DNA from: Gillisella terrae | GTDB lineage: Bacteria > Pseudomonadota > Alphaproteobacteria > Rhizobiales > Rhizobiaceae | Length of the DNA: 64,000 nucleotides | Assembly (NCBI RefSeq): GCF_004801395.1 | Contig: NZ_SSOA01000007.1 | Span: 1 to 64,000, forward strand | Direction of reading: 5' to 3' | Shown: positions 28,828 to 38,437 of the stretch, in pieces | Position numbering within the stretch: position 1 is the stretch's first letter | How the letters are laid out: each line of letters starts with the position of its first letter | Position numbers and translations under genes: made by a program | Notes under the pieces: generated by a model | What the model saw: the letters and a program-made list of their open reading frames with translations, nothing else | The model's database searches: none | What the model was told of the DNA's origin: nothing

Positions 28828-29496
28828 ATGAAGGATAGTGTCGTGAGCGATGATGTGAGACCAAGCTTTACCATTGCTATTGATGGACCGGCTGCTGCCG
28901 GCAAAGGCACTTTGTCTCGCCGCATTGCCGAAGCTTACGGCTTTCATCATCTCGATACCGGCCTGACATATCGCGCAACCGCAAAAGCGCTGCTGGACGC
29001 GGGCCTGCCGCTGGATGATGAAGCGGTGGCCGAGCGGGTGGCGCTCGCGCTCGATTTGTCCGGACTTGATCGCAATGTGCTTTCAAAACACGAGATCGGT
29101 GAGGCGGCTTCAAAAATCGCGGTCATGCCCGCTGTGCGTCGCGCTTTGGTGGAGGCGCAAAGGCGTTTTGCCTTGAAATCGCCGGGCACGGTGCTGGACG
29201 GGCGCGACATTGGTACCGTTGTTTGCCCCGATGCGCCCGTAAAGCTTTATGTGACGGCCTCAAGCGAAGTGCGCGCCCGCCGCCGCTTTGATGAGATTGT
29301 CGCGCGTGGAGAAGAGGCCGATTACGAATCGATTTTTGAGGATGTGAAGCGCCGTGACGCGCGCGATATGGGCCGCGCCGACAGTCCTTTGAAGCCTGCT
29401 GAAGACGCGCACTTGCTAGATACGTCTGAAATGAGTATAGAGGCGGCGTTTCAAGCTGCGAAAACCTATATTGACGCGGGTTTGAAAGCCAATTGA
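28828..29496 (+). CDS. cmk: Cytidylate kinase
   Basis: This encodes 222 residues. P-loop [33 protein letters not shown] is near residue 20; [24 protein letters not shown] and [29 protein letters not shown] follow. It phosphorylates CMP and dCMP. It precedes rpsA, the conserved order. The exact start is uncertain; a GTG 15 bases further in is also possible. Confidence 0.97.
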   Translation: MKDSVVSDDVRPSFTIAIDGPAAAGKGTLSRRIAEAYGFHHLDTGLTYRATAKALLDAGLPLDDEAVAERVALALDLSGLDRNVLSKHEIGEAASKIAVMPAVRRALVEAQRRFALKSPGTVLDGRDIGTVVCPDAPVKLYVTASSEVRARRRFDEIVARGEEADYESIFEDVKRRDARDMGRADSPLKPAEDAHLLDTSEMSIEAAFQAAKTYIDAGLKAN

Positions 29497-29650
29497 CTTG
29501 CATTGAATGGCCGGTTTTTCCGGTTTTATCGCCTGATCTCTCGTCCTTGCGCCGGATTGTCCTTTTTAGAGGACGGATGCTGGATCGGCTTTTATCAACA
29601 CCAACCCACCGGCGCGACACATATCTTTCGAGATATGACTAGGAGATTTC

Positions 29651-31351
29651 ATGTCTGTTTCTAACCCGACACGGGACGATTTTGCAGCCCTGCTGGAAGA
29701 GTCGTTTGCCAAGACCGATCTGGCTGAAGGCTATGTTGCCAAGGGCATCATCACAGCCATCGAGAAGGACGTCGCAATCGTTGACGTTGGTCTCAAGGTT
29801 GAAGGCCGCGTTCCGCTGAAGGAATTTGGCGCACGCGCCAAGGACGGCTCGCTGAAAGTTGGCGACGAAGTTGAAGTTTACGTTGAGCGCATCGAAAACG
29901 CGCTGGGCGAAGCTGTTCTGTCGCGCGAAAAGGCTCGCCGCGAAGAAAGCTGGATCAAGCTCGAAGCCAAGTTCGAAGCTGGTGAGCGCGTTGAAGGCGT
30001 TATCTTCAATCAGGTCAAGGGTGGCTTCACCGTTGATCTCGATGGTGCCGTTGCCTTCTTGCCACGTAGCCAGGTGGACATCCGTCCAATCCGCGACGTA
30101 TCGCCTCTGATGCACAACCCACAGCCCTTTGAAATCCTCAAGATGGACAAGCGCCGTGGCAACATCGTTGTATCGCGTCGTACCGTTCTGGAAGAATCCC
30201 GCGCTGAACAGCGTTCGGAAATCGTTCAGAACCTTGAAGAAGGTCAGGTTGTTGAAGGCGTTGTCAAGAACATCACCGATTACGGTGCGTTCGTTGACCT
30301 CGGCGGCATCGACGGCCTGCTGCACGTTACCGACATGGCATGGCGCCGTGTGAACCATCCTTCGGAAATCCTGTCCATTGGCCAGTCGGTCAAGGTTCAG
30401 ATCATCCGTATCAACCAGGAAACCCACCGCATCTCGCTCGGCATGAAGCAGCTCGAGTCGGATCCATGGGATGGCATTGCTGCCAAGTACCCAGTTGGTA
30501 AGAAGATCTCCGGTACCGTTACCAACATCACCGACTACGGTGCATTTGTTGAGCTGGAGCCAGGCATCGAAGGCCTCATCCACATCTCTGAAATGTCGTG
30601 GACCAAGAAGAACGTACACCCCGGCAAGATCCTGTCCACAACGCAGGAAGTTGACGTGGTTGTTCTCGAAGTTGATCCGTCCAAGCGTCGTATCTCGCTC
30701 GGCCTGAAGCAGACTCTCGAAAACCCATGGCAGGCATTCGCATTCAGCCACCCAGCCGGTGCTGAAGTTGAAGGCGAAGTGAAGAACAAGACTGAATTCG
30801 GTCTGTTCATCGGCCTCGAAGGCGATGTTGACGGCATGGTTCACCTGTCGGATCTCGACTGGAACCGTCCAGGCGAGCAGGTCATCGAAGAATACAACAA
30901 GGGCGACGTTGTTCGCGCTGTTGTTCTCGACGTTGACGTTGAGAAGGAGCGTATCTCGCTCGGCATCAAGCAGCTCGGCAAGGATTCGGTTGGCGAAGCA
31001 GCAGCTTCCGGCGATCTGCGCAAGAACGCTGTTGTTTCTTGCGAAATCATCGCAAGCAACGAAGGCGGCATCGAAGTGAAGCTCGTGAACCACGAAGACA
31101 TCACCTCGTTCATCCGTCGCGCCGATCTGGCCCGTGACCGTGATGACCAGCGTCCAGAGCGTTTCGCTGTTGGTCAGGTTGTTGACGCCCGCGTCACCAA
31201 CTTCTCCAAGAAGGACCGCAAGGTTATGCTGTCGATCAAGGCTCTGGAAATCGCAGAAGAGAAGGAAGCCGTTGCTCAGTTCGGTTCGTCCGACTCTGGC
31301 GCTTCGCTCGGCGACATCCTCGGTGCCGCTCTGAAGAACCGCAGCGAATAA
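29651..31351 (+). CDS. rpsA: 30S ribosomal protein S1
   Basis: This encodes 566 residues with six S1 repeats; the third to sixth are most regular (for example GQVVEGVVKNITDYGAFVDLGGIDGLLHVTDMAW, GKKISGTVTNITDYGAFVELEPGIEGLIHISEMSW). S1 binds mRNA and helps initiation at structured or weak sites. The ATG is preceded by TAGGAG. A perfect terminator follows at 31375. The codon use is strongly biased, as expected for a highly expressed gene. Confidence 0.99.
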   Translation: MSVSNPTRDDFAALLEESFAKTDLAEGYVAKGIITAIEKDVAIVDVGLKVEGRVPLKEFGARAKDGSLKVGDEVEVYVERIENALGEAVLSREKARREESWIKLEAKFEAGERVEGVIFNQVKGGFTVDLDGAVAFLPRSQVDIRPIRDVSPLMHNPQPFEILKMDKRRGNIVVSRRTVLEESRAEQRSEIVQNLEEGQVVEGVVKNITDYGAFVDLGGIDGLLHVTDMAWRRVNHPSEILSIGQSVKVQIIRINQETHRISLGMKQLESDPWDGIAAKYPVGKKISGTVTNITDYGAFVELEPGIEGLIHISEMSWTKKNVHPGKILSTTQEVDVVVLEVDPSKRRISLGLKQTLENPWQAFAFSHPAGAEVEGEVKNKTEFGLFIGLEGDVDGMVHLSDLDWNRPGEQVIEEYNKGDVVRAVVLDVDVEKERISLGIKQLGKDSVGEAAASGDLRKNAVVSCEIIASNEGGIEVKLVNHEDITSFIRRADLARDRDDQRPERFAVGQVVDARVTNFSKKDRKVMLSIKALEIAEEKEAVAQFGSSDSGASLGDILGAALKNRSE

Positions 31352-31374
31352 TCGCCTTCAGGTTTGAAGACTTT

Positions 31375-31410
31375 AAAACCCGCCGGACAGCAATGTCCGG
31401 CGGGTTTTTT
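31375..31410 (+). terminator. Strong terminator after rpsA
   Basis: A perfect 15-bp stem (AAAACCCGCCGGACA and its complement) surrounds a GCAA loop and ends in a T-run. Confidence 0.95.
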
Positions 31411-31429
31411 GTTTTGTTGGGAAGGCAAT

Positions 31430-31459
31430 AAAAAAGCCGCCCCGGAAAACCGGAGCGGC
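31430..31459 (-). terminator. Terminator of the TRAP binding protein gene
   Basis: On the minus strand GCCGCTCCGG and CCGGGGCGGC pair, followed by T6. Confidence 0.85.
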
Positions 31460-31483
31460 GCATTAATCAACAATGTGCGTAAC

Positions 31484-32695
<1,212 letters not shown>

Positions 32696-32729
32696 TCATT
32701 GCGAGTGCATTGCAGCAAACGAAATAATA

Positions 32730-33197
32730 TTACGTTTTGCGCAAGGCCGGGTCATCCATGGCCGGATTGTAAAACAAAGCGAGGGTCAGGCTGCGGGCAA
32801 TACGCTCGGCGCTGGCCATAAACCACGCATGGGCTTCTGGCGTGGGGGCAATGCTATCAAGGGTCTTTGAGAACAGTGCCAGCCATTGCACAAATAAATC
32901 CGGCGTCATGCCACTTACGCTCATATGGGCTTGAACCGGTTTTCCACCGTAAGCGCCGGTCTTAAACGCGATTGCCGCCCAAAAGTTCTTCATCTTAACG
33001 AGATGAGCATCCCACGCGCCAGCAAGCTTTTGCTCAAACACCGGGCCAAGGGCCGGGTGCTTCTGGATATTGCCGTAAAAGCGATCAACCAGTTGATCGA
33101 TAAAGGCTGCGTCGACACCCATGGCTGCCATGTCCTGGATTGCACGCGCCTGTATATCGGCACGGTTTGCGGCGCGACCTTTGAGATTGTCTTGCAT
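32730..33197 (-). CDS. Group III truncated haemoglobin
   Basis: This encodes 155 residues from MQDNLKGRAANRAD. The 2-on-2 globin pattern is visible: FIDQLVDRFYGNIQKHPALGPVFE, HLVKMKNFWAAIAFKTGAYGGKPVQAH with the probable proximal His, then LFVQWLALFSKTLDSIAP. Group III members bind O2 or NO; roles vary. It is divergent from mbfA, with the ICE site 130 bases from its start, so iron control by Irr is possible but unproven for this side. Confidence 0.92.
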   Translation of the reverse strand: MQDNLKGRAANRADIQARAIQDMAAMGVDAAFIDQLVDRFYGNIQKHPALGPVFEQKLAGAWDAHLVKMKNFWAAIAFKTGAYGGKPVQAHMSVSGMTPDLFVQWLALFSKTLDSIAPTPEAHAWFMASAERIARSLTLALFYNPAMDDPALRKT

Positions 33198-33302
33198 GGT
33201 TGGATCCCGTCTCATTCATCCGGTCATGATGGTGTCCTATAGGTCATTTGTCGCTTCTCGCAAAGAGATGGCTGCTATGCGGCAATGGTTGAGCGGTTGG
33301 GA

Positions 33303-33346
33303 TTGATCTCTTTTTCCTTCTGCGCTAAATTTAGAATAATTCTAAA
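33303..33346 (+). promoter_or_regulatory. mbfA promoter with ICE (Irr-binding) palindrome
   Basis: TTGATC (33303-33308) and TAAATT (33326-33331) are 17 bases apart. The perfect inverted repeat TTTAGAATAATTCTAAA at 33330-33346 overlaps the -10 end and the expected start point. It matches the iron control element consensus bound by Irr. A repressor there would block initiation. Confidence 0.85.
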
Positions 33347-33362
33347 ATTGAGGATCCTCGTC

Positions 33363-34346
33363 ATGTTTCGCTCCCTGTTTTCCACGCCCAAGCGCCGTTT
33401 GGACAGTCTTTCTGAGCAGGAAGTGCTTGCACTGGCGATATCGTCTGAAGAGGACGACGCCCGGATTTACCTTGCCTATGCTGATCGCCTCAAAGCTCAA
33501 TATCCCGCATCGGCCAAGGTGTTTGAGGATATGGCCGAGGTCGAGCACAGCCACCGCAATATGCTGATTGATATGCATAAGCGCCGCTTTGGAGATCGTA
33601 TCCCTTTGATCCGCCGCGAGCATGTGAAGGGCTTTATGGAGCGCAAACCTGACTGGTTGCAGGCGCAGCTCAGCGTCGATCAGGTTCGTGAAGAGGCCGA
33701 AAGCATGGAGCGCTCGGCCTATAACTTCTATGTCGCCGCCCAAAAGCAGGTATCTGACACCGACACCCGCAAATTGCTGGGTGATCTGGCCATGGCAGAG
33801 CAGGGCCATGAAGATGTTGCCCAAATGCTGGGCGAAAAGCATCGCCCAGAGGATGTTCAGGCCCATGAGAAGGAAACGGCCCGGCGTCAATTTGTTCTCA
33901 CCTATGTGCAGCCGGGCCTTGCAGGCTTGATGGATGGCTCGGTCTCAACCCTTGCGCCGATCTTTGCCGCCGCTTTTGCCACCGGCGATACCTGGCAGAC
34001 ATTTCTGGTCGGCCTGTCTGCATCGGTTGGTGCAGGTATTTCCATGGGCTTTACCGAGGCGTCGCACGATGATGGCAAGATTTCCGGCCGCGGCTCGCCC
34101 ATCAAACGCGGTCTGGCCTGTGGCATCATGACCGCTTTGGGTGGTCTGGGCCATGCGCTTCCCTATCTCATTCCACATTTCTGGACGGCCACGATTACGG
34201 CGGGCGTGATTGTATTTTTCGAGCTGTGGGCTATTGCCTTCATCCAGAACAAATACATGGAAACCCCCTTCTTCCGGGCAGCCTTGCAGGTGGTTGTGGG
34301 CGGTGCGCTGGTGCTGGCCGCTGGCATCCTGATCGGAAATGGTTGA
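33363..34346 (+). CDS. mbfA: Membrane-bound ferritin MbfA (iron exporter)
   Basis: This encodes 327 residues from MFRSLFSTPKRRLDSLSEQE. The N-terminal half is a ferritin-like/rubrerythrin four-helix domain with conserved Glu/His (AISSEEDDARIYLAYADR, MAEVEHSHRNML, EEAESMERSAYNFY, LAMAEQGHEDVAQML). The C-terminal half is a VIT1-like membrane domain (GLAGLMDGSVSTLAPIFAAAF, SVGAGISMGFTEASHDDG). MbfA exports ferrous iron and protects against iron and peroxide; it is repressed by Irr under low iron in relatives. The ICE at 33330 supports the same control here. An in-frame longer start upstream would cover the ICE and is rejected. Confidence 0.97.
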   Translation: MFRSLFSTPKRRLDSLSEQEVLALAISSEEDDARIYLAYADRLKAQYPASAKVFEDMAEVEHSHRNMLIDMHKRRFGDRIPLIRREHVKGFMERKPDWLQAQLSVDQVREEAESMERSAYNFYVAAQKQVSDTDTRKLLGDLAMAEQGHEDVAQMLGEKHRPEDVQAHEKETARRQFVLTYVQPGLAGLMDGSVSTLAPIFAAAFATGDTWQTFLVGLSASVGAGISMGFTEASHDDGKISGRGSPIKRGLACGIMTALGGLGHALPYLIPHFWTATITAGVIVFFELWAIAFIQNKYMETPFFRAALQVVVGGALVLAAGILIGNG

Positions 34347-34357
34347 TTGACGCACAA

Positions 34358-34386
34358 AAAAGCCCGGATGGTGTGTCCGGGCTTTT
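34358..34386 (+). terminator. Bidirectional terminator between mbfA and BTLCP gene
   Basis: AAAAGCCCGGA and TCCGGGCTTTT pair over a 7-base loop. Confidence 0.9.
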
Positions 34387-34405
34387 ACTTTGCTATTGGA
34401 CTTTA

Positions 34406-35020
34406 TTACTTCAAGGCGGCTACCGGGATGTCCTTGCCGCTCTCAATCGTCACCCAGCGTCCCGTGTCAAAGCTCGCCTGACGTTTCAGGTAGGTGTAGG
34501 GTGTGGCATTCCAAGGCTTTACCTCGTCCACCAGATTGTCGAGAATGTAATCGCCAACCGATGTGCGCACGGTCAGCACAGCGTGGCCTTCGCCATCGGG
34601 CTTGCGCACAACCGTGATCAAAAGATCCGATTCAGAAAAACCGGCCTGCAAGAGCTTGCGACGCTTGAGCAAGACGAAGTCTTCGCAATCGCCAGCGTCA
34701 ACCGGATATTCCCACCATTCTTCGCGACCATAGACTTCCATGTCGGTCATCGGGGTAATGGTCTTGTTAACCTCAAGATTCACCTCGCGAATAACATCCC
34801 AGCCATGATCGGTGACCTGACGGGCCGGGCCGGGCTTGCTGCGCACCTGACATTCAGCTTTGTAGCGAAGGCAGAACTCATAATGACCAATCGGCTGCGA
34901 GGTGATGCTGCCGGTAACCATGGATGTCGCAGAAAATGCCCCCGCATAAGCGGGCGCATTTGCCAACAACAACAGGGGCAATGCCATAATGGCAGCCAAT
35001 CTGGTGATCCTGATAGTCAT
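34406..35020 (-). CDS. BTLCP transglutaminase-like cysteine protease (DUF920)
   Basis: This encodes 204 residues with a signal peptide ending near APAYA. Catalytic Cys112 (DAGDCEDFVLLKR), His146 (GEGHAVLTV) and Asp161 (YILDNLVD) are all present. Bacterial transglutaminase-like cysteine proteinases are periplasmic; members of the LapG branch cleave adhesins, but this short rhizobial form is not linked to a LapD-like partner here. Its substrate is unknown. Confidence 0.92.
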   Translation of the reverse strand: MTIRITRLAAIMALPLLLLANAPAYAGAFSATSMVTGSITSQPIGHYEFCLRYKAECQVRSKPGPARQVTDHGWDVIREVNLEVNKTITPMTDMEVYGREEWWEYPVDAGDCEDFVLLKRRKLLQAGFSESDLLITVVRKPDGEGHAVLTVRTSVGDYILDNLVDEVKPWNATPYTYLKRQASFDTGRWVTIESGKDIPVAALK

Positions 35021-35149
35021 TATCCGATCCTTGAATTCTTAACAAAGAGTTAAGATTACTCACGGCTCGGAGTCAATCGTTGCAGGATGGCCGGGCGAAT
35101 CAATCGAGTGTTATGGTTAAAATCTGTTAATGAGTGTGGAAATTATGTC

Positions 35150-35956
35150 TCATTCTCCGCCGTTGATCAGGTTCTGAAGAGCCTGGCGCATACGCAGAAT
35201 ATCCTCGGGCCGCGACAGGCGGTGGTCGCCATCGCGCACCAGCGTGAGAACAACATCATCGCTCGGCAGATGCTCCATCAGCTTCAGCGCGTGCTGGTAG
35301 GGTACATCCGGATCTGCCATGCCTTGCAAAATGTGAACCGGGCAGCCGGTTTGAACAATACCATTCATGACCCGGTTCAGACGCCCGTCTTCAAGCAAGG
35401 CGCGGGTGTAGATGTTGGGGTCTGGGCTATATTCCGATTTTTCTTCGAAATAGCCTTTTTCTGTCAACTGGCTGCGCTGATCGTCGGTCAAATGCGGCTC
35501 AATCAATTCACTGGTAAAATCGGGAGCAGGGGCAATGAGGACCATGCCAGCCACCTCAGGGCCGCTTTGGCTTTTGGCCACTTCCTGCGCCAGTCTAAGC
35601 GCAATCCAGCCGCCCATGGATGAGCCGACCAGAAGGACGCGCCGGGGCGCAAGATGGGCAAGGACGGCCTGCGCTTCTTCCAGCCAGCGCGAGATGGTGC
35701 CGTCGCGAAATTCGCCGCCGGAGGCACCATGACCGGAATAATCAAAGCGGATGGCACCTGCGCCAAGGGTGGCCGCCAGCGCGTCCATTTCTATCGCCTT
35801 GGTGCCTGTCATGTCGGAGCGGTAGCCACCGAGCCAGACAAGCGTCGGAAGCTGTTCTTGGGTTGCGCGCCTGTTTAAAATTGCAATAGACCGTGCCGCT
35901 TGCCCTTGGCCAACGGTGATGGTTTCAGCGTCAACTGCCTGTGTCTTATCTGTCAT
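35150..35956 (-). CDS. Alpha/beta hydrolase
   Basis: This encodes 268 residues from MTDKTQAVDAETITV, whose ATG is preceded by GGAGAGCAAT. The nucleophile elbow GSSMGG (Ser113), the oxyanion region WLGGYRSDMTGTKA and the late DGDHRLSRPEDI with the catalytic His define the fold. It resembles ABHD10-type thioesterases and carboxylesterases (FDYSGHGASGG). Substrate unknown; expected in the cytosol. Confidence 0.9.
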   Translation of the reverse strand: MTDKTQAVDAETITVGQGQAARSIAILNRRATQEQLPTLVWLGGYRSDMTGTKAIEMDALAATLGAGAIRFDYSGHGASGGEFRDGTISRWLEEAQAVLAHLAPRRVLLVGSSMGGWIALRLAQEVAKSQSGPEVAGMVLIAPAPDFTSELIEPHLTDDQRSQLTEKGYFEEKSEYSPDPNIYTRALLEDGRLNRVMNGIVQTGCPVHILQGMADPDVPYQHALKLMEHLPSDDVVLTLVRDGDHRLSRPEDILRMRQALQNLINGGE

Positions 35957-36136
35957 ATTGCTCTCCAAATGGTCTTTCCAGGCTATAAAACAGATTCTTC
36001 CTCTCATGACAGCAGGTGATTTTTTTTAAAATATCTGTTATTGAGGCTCGAAAGGCGCTTAAAGCACAGCTCAGCCTTGCCAGCCGGGCTTTTCAGGCCT
36101 ATCTGAACATCCGAAACCATTTGGGAGAATACGACC

Positions 36137-36673
36137 ATTCGCAGACCGTTCAAAGCCGATGCCCCCGTTAAGGACGGGCCGCGCTCAAACCGTGAAATCC
36201 GGGTTCCACGGGTACAGTTGATTAATGAAGAAGGCCAGAACCTTGGTTCTATTCCGACCGATGAGGCGCTCCGCATGGCGGAAGAGGCCGGTCTGGATCT
36301 GGTGGAAATTTCGCCGAACGCTGAGCCACCGGTTTGCAAGATCCTTGATCTGGGCAAGCTGAAATACGCCAACCAGAAGAAGGCGGCGGAAGCGCGCAAG
36401 AAGCAGAAGATCGTTGAAGTTAAAGAAATCAAGATGCGTCCGAACATCGACACCCATGACTATGAGGTGAAGATGAAGGCCATGAGCCGCTTCTTTGAAG
36501 AAGGCGACAAGGTCAAGGTAACGCTGAAGTTCCGCGGGCGCGAAATGGCCCACCAGGAACTCGGTATGAAGCTTCTGATGCAGGTCAAGGAAGATACCGG
36601 CACCATTGCAAAGGTGGAAGCCGAGCCTAAGCTTGAAGGCCGCCAGATGATGATGGTTCTGGCTCCGCGCTAA
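36137..36673 (+). CDS. infC: Translation initiation factor IF-3 (ATT start)
   Basis: This encodes 178 residues, the normal length, if translation starts at ATT 36137 (reading [21 protein letters not shown]). GGGAG lies 11 bases upstream. The next ATG would drop the N-terminal 27-plus residues conserved in relatives. The core has [38 protein letters not shown] and [21 protein letters not shown]-3 discriminates against non-standard start codons, so an ATT start on its own gene allows autoregulation, as known in E. coli. Confidence 0.96.
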   Translation: MRRPFKADAPVKDGPRSNREIRVPRVQLINEEGQNLGSIPTDEALRMAEEAGLDLVEISPNAEPPVCKILDLGKLKYANQKKAAEARKKQKIVEVKEIKMRPNIDTHDYEVKMKAMSRFFEEGDKVKVTLKFRGREMAHQELGMKLLMQVKEDTGTIAKVEAEPKLEGRQMMMVLAPR

Positions 36674-36700
36674 GCATCACCGATGGAAAGCTGATACATA

Positions 36701-36724
36701 GGGCGCAGTCATTGCGCCCTTTTT
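36701..36724 (+). terminator. Terminator after infC
   Basis: GGGCGCA and TGCGCCC pair with a 5-base loop, followed by T5. Confidence 0.9.
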
Positions 36725-36768
36725 GCCGTTTGTCTGCCGCATCAGTCTTTGAAGCATCGGCGCTACGG

Positions 36769-36842
36769 CATAATTCCTTAAATCGGAATCGATTTAAGGT
36801 GAAAATTATGCAGCAGATTTACAGCGTCATTCGTGCGCCATA
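36769..36842. repeat. GATTTAAGG hairpin repeat, copy 1
   Basis: CCTTAAATC and GATTTAAGG pair over GGAATC, with GCATAATT/AAATTATGC further out. The flank ends in ACAGCG...GTGCGCC, as in the other copies at 37487, 61983 and 62173. Confidence 0.8.
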
Positions 36843-36887
36843 TATGGCCACAGTACACGACGCATAGGTTTTACCGTATAGCTCACC

Positions 36888-37070
36888 CCCCTCTGCCCTG
36901 CCGGGCATCTCCCCCACAAGGAGGGAGATCGACAAAAAGCAACCCTATTGCTCAACAGCATACGTCCTATGTGTCGGAAATCACAGGTTCATTGTTAAAA
37001 ACCAGCGCGAGCGCCTATCCGATCTCCCTCCTTGTGGGGGAGATGGCTGGCAAGCCAGAGGGGGGTAAAC
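36888..37070. repeat. MITE-like inverted repeat (TCTCCCCCACAAGG family)
   Basis: Imperfect terminal inverted repeats of about 45 bases (perfect over a 25-base core containing CTCCCCCACAAGGAGGGAG) face each other at 36888-36932 and 37020-37068, around about 90 bases of non-coding DNA. Confidence 0.7.
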
Positions 37071-37486
37071 GGCACATAAAGGCCTTTGTGTCGGGTACTA
37101 TGGCGTTTTATAAAACGCACGGCGCTGTATTGCTGACAAAATGCTGACACGGGCGTCAGTGCGATATCAGTACGGTTGTTGTAATTTCATCTTCGACAGG
37201 ACGGAGCACCCCTACGTCCCCACAACGTACCGTCCTGTTCTCTACTCTTACTGCCATAACAATCGGGCTGCCATAACGTTTGGGCTCATGATTAGGCCTG
37301 ATACCTTGCAAGATAGCTTGATAGCCCAATGAAACATCGAAACATCGTGTGTCTGATAGGATGCGCGATGTTTCATGTTTTCAACTCTGCGGCTTCTGGC
37401 GTGAAGTCTTTGGTGATTTCTGTCGAAACAGGGGAGTCGATTTTGTTTCCAGCTCTTGCGAATGGGGTGCTACATTCGCCTCTCGT

Positions 37487-37600
37487 TACAGCGCCTCTCA
37501 CCATAGATAGTGCACGAAGGACGCTGTAACAGTTTTAACGTACTGCATCGTTTTCTCCTTAAATCCACTCCGATTTAAGGAGAAAACGATGCAGTAACCA
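37487..37600. repeat. GATTTAAGG hairpin repeat, copy 2, with perfect 25-bp stem
   Basis: The arms 37541-37565 and 37572-37596 are exact complements around the loop CACTCC. The neighbouring part 37488-37528 (TTACAGCGCC to GGACGCTGTAA) forms a second inverted repeat. About 110 bases are shared with 61983-62095. Confidence 0.85.
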
Positions 37601-37693
37601 ATCAAATGCCGACTGGTATCCTGCATGATGCAATTTCATCGCAAAGAACAGCCATTGAAAAGCGTAAGGTCGCCATCGGCCTATACGCCTCTG

Positions 37694-38230
37694 ATGGCTG
37701 TGCGTTCTGCCGGGTTGATCTTGGCCCAAGCGATGATGTTTTCCGTTCTTTTGTTCTGCCCTGCCCACGCCGAAAGACCGGATGGACATGGCGGCGGGCG
37801 GCATGGCGAAGCGGGTGGCCCCAGAGGTGCAGATGGACCCAGAGGTTTCGATGGACCTCGAGGTTCAGATGGGCCGAAGGGTTCTGAGGGCAGGAACTTT
37901 TCGCACGGGCCGGATGAGCGCGGCGCACATGATCAGCATCAGGGTCGTGGCAAAAGAGGCTTCCGCAGCCACTGGAATGAAGAGGGCTTTTTCGACAATG
38001 ACAGGTCCGACCTTGATCACCAGCGCGCTCTTGCAGGCGTCAAAAGTGGGCGCTATCGATCCTTGAAGCAGATTATCCGCATGGTCGGTATTGCGCCATC
38101 ATCGCGCATTGTCGGCATGGATTTGCGCAGTCGCGACGGCATCGATGTCTACTCCATTGTGGTGCGCGATGCGGCGGGACATGTGGAGCGAATGACCGTT
38201 AAAGCCGAAACCGGCGAAAGAATTGACTAG
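37694..38230 (+). CDS. Secreted protein with collagen-like repeats and PepSY-like C-terminus
   Basis: This encodes 178 residues from the ATG at 37694, which gives a normal signal peptide (MAVRSAGLILAQAMMFSVLL, cleavage after AHA); an ATG at 37625 would make it too long. Residues 42-68 are nine consecutive Gly-X-Y triplets (GPR GAD GPR GFD and so on). The C-terminal 60 residues (GRYRSLKQIIRMVGIAPSSRIVGMDL, then YSIVVRDAAGHVERMTVKAETGERI) look PepSY-like. It stands before a two-component system and may be its periplasmic modulator, much as small secreted proteins modulate FeuPQ in rhizobia. Role is inference; the start has no strong ribosome binding site. Confidence 0.78.
   Translation: MAVRSAGLILAQAMMFSVLLFCPAHAERPDGHGGGRHGEAGGPRGADGPRGFDGPRGSDGPKGSEGRNFSHGPDERGAHDQHQGRGKRGFRSHWNEEGFFDNDRSDLDHQRALAGVKSGRYRSLKQIIRMVGIAPSSRIVGMDLRSRDGIDVYSIVVRDAAGHVERMTVKAETGERID
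37817..37897 (+). repeat. Short tandem repeat coding Gly-X-Y triplets
   Basis: Four to five imperfect 18-base units of the form GGnCCnAGAGGTnnnGAT encode the collagen-like stretch. Confidence 0.75.
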
Positions 38231-38265
38231 AGTCTGTCAGGTTCAAATTGAACCAGACAGACTCT
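38229..38265 (+). terminator. Long inverted repeat after the collagen-like gene
   Basis: Arms of 18 bases (AGAGTCTGTC-A-GGTTCAA and complement, one A-A mismatch) start at the stop codon. No T-run follows, so it could stabilise the mRNA end rather than terminate. Confidence 0.55.
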
Positions 38266-38280
38266 CGATTCCCTTGTTTT

Positions 38281-38329
38281 CGTTTGTCTATTCGGGAAAA
38301 CCGGATTCCACTTTTCCCTAAGAAACTCT
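38281..38329. repeat. Extragenic palindrome, TTCGGGAAAACCGG family, copy 2
   Basis: GTTTGTCTATTCGGGAAAAC followed by CGG, ACTTTTCCC and GAAACTCT matches copy 1 at 28558-28606. Confidence 0.7.
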
Positions 38330-38437
38330 AAAACCTTCGAGTGCATTGATTGAAAAAAGAAATGGCTTTTGCTCTGATCTTGTAAAAACACTGTGCCGAC
38401 CTGACAAAACTTGATTCTCTTTCGACTGAGGTGACCG

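Larger units (their letters stand above)
36674..37693. other. Repeat-rich intergenic kilobase between infC and the collagen-like gene
   Basis: After the infC terminator this region holds two copies of the GATTTAAGG hairpin repeat and a MITE-like inverted repeat. Short open frames (for example at 37329-37529) lack ribosome binding sites or recognisable domains, and I call no gene here. Confidence 0.7.

Noticed and set aside
33285..33362. Longer N-terminus for MbfA
   Set aside because: It would place the promoter and ICE inside the coding region; MFRSLF matches the family start.
37329..37529. Small open frame in the repeat-rich kilobase
   Set aside because: It runs into the hairpin repeat, has no ribosome binding site and resembles nothing.
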